Assembly: GCA_024711325.1 (NCBI GenBank)
Contig: JANJTC010000005.1
Coordinates: 434,001 to 498,000 of the forward strand
DNA from: Bacteriovoracaceae bacterium
Lineage (GTDB): Bacteria > Bdellovibrionota > Bacteriovoracia > Bacteriovoracales > Bacteriovoracaceae
DNA length: 64,000 nucleotides
Direction: 5' to 3'
The notes beneath the pieces were generated by a model that did not search any database, was not told the origin of the DNA, and worked only from the letters and a program-made list of their open reading frames with translations. Each line of letters begins with the position of its first letter. Position 1 is the first letter of the stretch. Shown here piece after piece: positions 61,515 to 64,000 of the stretch. A program made the position numbers and the translations under genes.

Positions 61515-61543
61515 ATTTTAGAGGTTGAAGGGAACACACTCAA
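61515..61543 (-). promoter_or_regulatory. Promoter of the DksA-like gene
   Basis: On the minus strand TTGAGT and TAAAAT are separated by 17 bases, about 57 bases before the ATG. Four of six -35 and five of six -10 positions match consensus. Confidence 0.5.
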
Positions 61544-61616
61544 GTGACCCGACTTATCGGCAATATTTTACCAGAAATTCAAAAAAATGCCCCGCATTAA
61601 GGTAGTTTTAAGGTCC

Positions 61617-61651
61617 TATAATTGACAAATATAGTTATGCCTCGTTAAGCT
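61617..61651 (+). promoter_or_regulatory. Candidate promoter(s) for the flavin reductase operon
   Basis: A perfect TATAAT (61617-61622) runs directly into a perfect TTGACA (61622-61627), which has TAAGCT 18 bases further on. Either could be used: the first lacks a good -35, the second a good -10. The overlap of the two hexamers is curious. Confidence 0.4.
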
Positions 61652-61682
61652 CTTAAGATGACCCTAAAGAAAACGAGGACTT

Positions 61683-62165
61683 ATGCTGCATAGCAACATT
61701 GCTACTTCTGTGGGCCATATACCGTCAGGACTTTTTATTGTGGCCGTTCAAGATGAAACGACCAACTCTATAGATGGATACCTTGCTAGCTTTGTTCAGC
61801 AGGTCTCTTTTAATCCATTAATTGTGGCCCTTGCTATTAGGCCAGGCCGCCCAGCTTATGACTTAATTAAATCTGGTAAGATCTTTGCCATAAATACTGT
61901 CGGAGATCATGATAAGTCTTATTTAAAACATTTCTGGAAAGGCTACGATCCGGCCCAAAATCCTTTTTCTGAATTACCACATCAAACTGGACAAAATGGG
62001 GGAGTGATTCTGGAGCAGGCCAAATCTGCTTTTGAGTGTCAGCTTATTGAGTCAATTAAGCCTGGTGATCATGATATTGTCTTCGCCAAAGTTCTCTCTT
62101 CTTATGTCATGAATGAGGAATCTAGGCCCCTTGTCCATGTTAGAAAGTCAGGGGCCGATTACTGA
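61683..62165 (+). CDS. Flavin reductase-domain protein (FMN-binding split barrel)
   Basis: This 160-residue FMN-binding split-barrel protein has VGHIPSGLFIVAVQDE, YLASFVQQVSFNPLIVALAI, the RPAYDLIKSGKIFAINTVG phosphate-binding part and ILEQAKSAFECQLIE. Relatives reduce flavin with NAD(P)H or bind FMN for other redox tasks. It starts after an ACGAGGAC site. Its stop overlaps the next start (TGATG). Confidence 0.85.
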   Translation: MLHSNIATSVGHIPSGLFIVAVQDETTNSIDGYLASFVQQVSFNPLIVALAIRPGRPAYDLIKSGKIFAINTVGDHDKSYLKHFWKGYDPAQNPFSELPHQTGQNGGVILEQAKSAFECQLIESIKPGDHDIVFAKVLSSYVMNEESRPLVHVRKSGADY

Positions 62166-63505
62166 TGCTTCTTCGTCACTCTATCAAAATTAGCTCACTA
62201 CTGCTTTTGGGACTTTGTGCTCTCATGGTTGGTTGCGGTAAAAAAACAAAGACTAAAGTCATGCAGACGGAGCCTTATCAGCAGCCCATTTCTGTGACTG
62301 AGCGTTTTCTTGAAAAACAAACAGTCGCTTGTGAGACCGATTCCTATTGTCCTAATTACATTGCAAAAATTGTTGTCGTCGATGGTGTAAATTCTTATCG
62401 CTACTGCACTGGATTTTTAACGGATGAAAATACGATTGCTACCAGCTCAAGTTGTCTGCCGTCCCTTATGCGAAGAGAGCAGCAAGATTGCAGTCGTGAT
62501 ATTTTCATCTTCTTTCCCAGAACAACTAATCGGCTGGCGGAAAGAGTTGGTTGCAGTAGAGTCATTCAATTCTCTCCTTTGAATGGAAATGATCCAAATC
62601 TCTGGAGAGATGACGTAAGCTTCCTGCAACTTAACAAGTCCTTACCTTACCGCAGACAAGCAACTATCAGTCGTGATGGTGTTCCTAATAATCGGCTGTT
62701 TACAACATGGATGGTAGATCAACAGGGTGACTTTTCAGCTTTAATTAAAAAGTCTACCTGCCAGGCCGTTCATAATAACTATGTGAACCCCTTAGTGACT
62801 GGTTATTCATCACCAAATATGATTTTTGCTGATTGTGGATTAACCATCGGTAGCACAGGTGCACCTGTTATAGATAATTATGGCAAGGTCCGGGCCATGA
62901 TTTCAAAAGGCATTTCACAAAATCTCATTTCAAGTATTCATAAGTTTGGTTGGCTGTCGGAACCTCTGCGTGAAATGGCACATGGAACTAATCTGGGATG
63001 CGCTCCAACCGTTTATGATGATGAAAAATTGGATGAAAGGGAGTGTCTTAAAGAATTATCGGATAGGGACATTGCAGGTATCCGGGATTCAATGACGTCT
63101 TTTAATATTCTTTTCCGGGAGCCAAAGCTCAAACTCAGGGAACAATTACTCGAGAAATCGCAGTACATTAATTTTGACATGAAACTTACCACTCATGGGA
63201 ATGTTCAGAATGTAGATGTGCTTCCCAAATGCTTTAAGCCGCTAAATAATTGGCTTCCTATGCTTAACATAAGAAATAATTATGTCTTTGATATTGAACT
63301 TCCAAATGTGAAGTTCAAAAAAATTATGGATGGAAGTGGCAGGGTTTCTGGAATGGTAGAAGAAGGACCACACAAACCATATTTTGTTCAATTCTCTGTG
63401 AAACAACTAAAGGCCATTAAAAAGTCTATGGTTTGGATGTGGAATCGAATTGATAATCGTTCTTTTCCTGATATTTCAGAACAGTGCTCAACCTCACTGC
63501 TTTAA
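62165..63505 (+). CDS. Lipoprotein with a catalytically degenerate trypsin-like domain
   Basis: This predicted lipoprotein of 446 residues has lipobox-like LMVGC. Residues about 55-275 follow the chymotrypsin pattern: YCTGFLTDENTIATSSSCLP aligns with the 'GG-x-LTAAHC' region but has Ser for the catalytic His; DDVSFLQLNK keeps the Asp; GSTGAPVIDNYGKVRAM replaces GDSGGP, with Thr for the nucleophile Ser. Several cysteines are suited to disulfides. The C-terminal 170 residues are unassigned. It is probably a binding protein, not a protease. Coupled to the flavin reductase gene; it overlaps the convergent mltG by 12 bp. Confidence 0.65.
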   Translation: MLLRHSIKISSLLLLGLCALMVGCGKKTKTKVMQTEPYQQPISVTERFLEKQTVACETDSYCPNYIAKIVVVDGVNSYRYCTGFLTDENTIATSSSCLPSLMRREQQDCSRDIFIFFPRTTNRLAERVGCSRVIQFSPLNGNDPNLWRDDVSFLQLNKSLPYRRQATISRDGVPNNRLFTTWMVDQQGDFSALIKKSTCQAVHNNYVNPLVTGYSSPNMIFADCGLTIGSTGAPVIDNYGKVRAMISKGISQNLISSIHKFGWLSEPLREMAHGTNLGCAPTVYDDEKLDERECLKELSDRDIAGIRDSMTSFNILFREPKLKLREQLLEKSQYINFDMKLTTHGNVQNVDVLPKCFKPLNNWLPMLNIRNNYVFDIELPNVKFKKIMDGSGRVSGMVEEGPHKPYFVQFSVKQLKAIKKSMVWMWNRIDNRSFPDISEQCSTSLL

Positions 63506-64000
63506 GTTTCTCCAGCTCTTACCTTTGCGGGCCCTTGAATTTTTTTGATAATCCTGTACGGCTCTTTCATGATCCTGGTAATTCTTAGAAAAGACATGAG
63601 TACCGTCGTTCTTACTTACAAAATAAAGATAGTTATGTTCTTCCGGATTCAGAACGGCCTCAATCGCGGCCAGGCTAGGATTCGAAATGGGTCCCGTTGG
63701 AAGGGCCGGGATTTTATAAGTGTTATAAGGAGTTTCCTCCAGAAGATCAGCTTTACGAATGTTACCTTTGTATCGACTCCAAATTCCATAAATGGTAGTT
63801 GGATCCGATTGGAGTCTCATTCTTTTTTTAAGTCTATTGGTAAAAACGCCAGCAATCGCCGGGCGTTCTACCTTGGCCCCGGTTTCTTTTTCTACCACTG
63901 AAGCAAGAATAATGATCTGATGTTTATTTAAGAATGGGTGGTCAAAATTGATGTCTTTGGTCCGTTCATTAAACAGATCAATCATGCTTTTCGCGACAGC
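63494..64000 (-). CDS. mltG: Endolytic murein transglycosylase MltG, C-terminal part (gene continues past window)
   Basis: MltG cuts nascent peptidoglycan strands and may set glycan length. The C-terminal 169 codons (168 residues and the stop) are in the window; the frame is open to the right edge (AVAKSM before the first in-window Met). The catalytic region IIILASVVEKETG includes the key Glu, followed by VFTNRLKKRMRLQSDPTTIY, YNTYKIPALPTGPISNP and LNPEEHNYLYFVSKNDGTHVF, all diagnostic. The membrane anchor and LysM-like subdomain lie outside. Confidence 0.93.
   Translation of the reverse strand, partial: AVAKSMIDLFNERTKDINFDHPFLNKHQIIILASVVEKETGAKVERPAIAGVFTNRLKKRMRLQSDPTTIYGIWSRYKGNIRKADLLEETPYNTYKIPALPTGPISNPSLAAIEAVLNPEEHNYLYFVSKNDGTHVFSKNYQDHERAVQDYQKNSRARKGKSWRNLKQ

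Overview
This 64 kb window reads as chromosomal core sequence from a low-to-moderate GC Gram-negative bacterium. The lineage is inferred, not proven. The lipid A operon carries a Gfo/Idh oxidoreductase between lpxA and lpxB, as in delta-proteobacterial-type genomes. There are many secreted or lipoprotein genes of unknown function, HD-GYP-like proteins with GFP in place of GYP, and DUF3015/DUF4105 proteins. Together these fit Bdellovibrionota best (Bacteriovorax/Peredibacter-like). I saw no tRNA, rRNA, CRISPR array, insertion sequence or prophage. The only clearly accessory module is a small mazEF-type toxin-antitoxin pair.

Layout. 1-9.9 kb: outer-membrane and lipid A operon on +: bamA (cut by the left edge), skp/ompH, lpxD, fabZ, lpxA, Gfo/Idh, lpxB, lpxK, a DUF3108 lipoprotein and a glycosyltransferase. 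10-16 kb: rpsA with its terminator, a divergent HTTM membrane protein, two DUF3015 genes and a DUF4105 gene. 16-27 kb: RlmK-like methyltransferase, clpS-clpA, a 53-residue Lys/Ala repeat protein, DUF502, dCMP deaminase, a cysteine-less rhodanese fold, pepD, YggT and small unknowns. 27-36 kb: outer-membrane-like protein, DEAD-box helicase, FtsB-like protein, DUF192, aspS, and two tandem receiver/HD-GYP-like regulators. 36-44 kb: RDD protein, mutS, then lptC-lptA fusion, lptB, rpoN, hpf and mazEF. 44-53 kb: a cobalamin riboswitch with its TonB-dependent receptor, a pseudo-receiver, a free-standing DnaA domain I protein, hflX, and a compact pantothenate/CoA operon. 53-64 kb: class IV aminotransferase, YacG, inositol-phosphatase family protein, coiled-coil and HEAT-like proteins, BamC-like lipoprotein, kdsD, lnt, subtilase, DksA-like protein, flavin reductase, a catalytically degenerate trypsin-like lipoprotein and the C-terminal part of mltG.

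How it works together. Much of the window builds the cell envelope: OMP insertion (BamA, Skp, BamC-like), lipid A (LpxD/A/B/K, FabZ), Kdo precursor (KdsD), LPS transport (LptCA, LptB), lipoprotein maturation (Lnt) and septum/wall enzymes (FtsB-like, MltG). A second theme is CoA synthesis, in a tightly overlapped operon where a ketol-acid reductoisomerase homologue sits where a ketopantoate reductase is expected. That substitution, the solo DnaA domain I protein, the LptC-LptA fusion and several strong unassigned RNA hairpins are the most interesting items.
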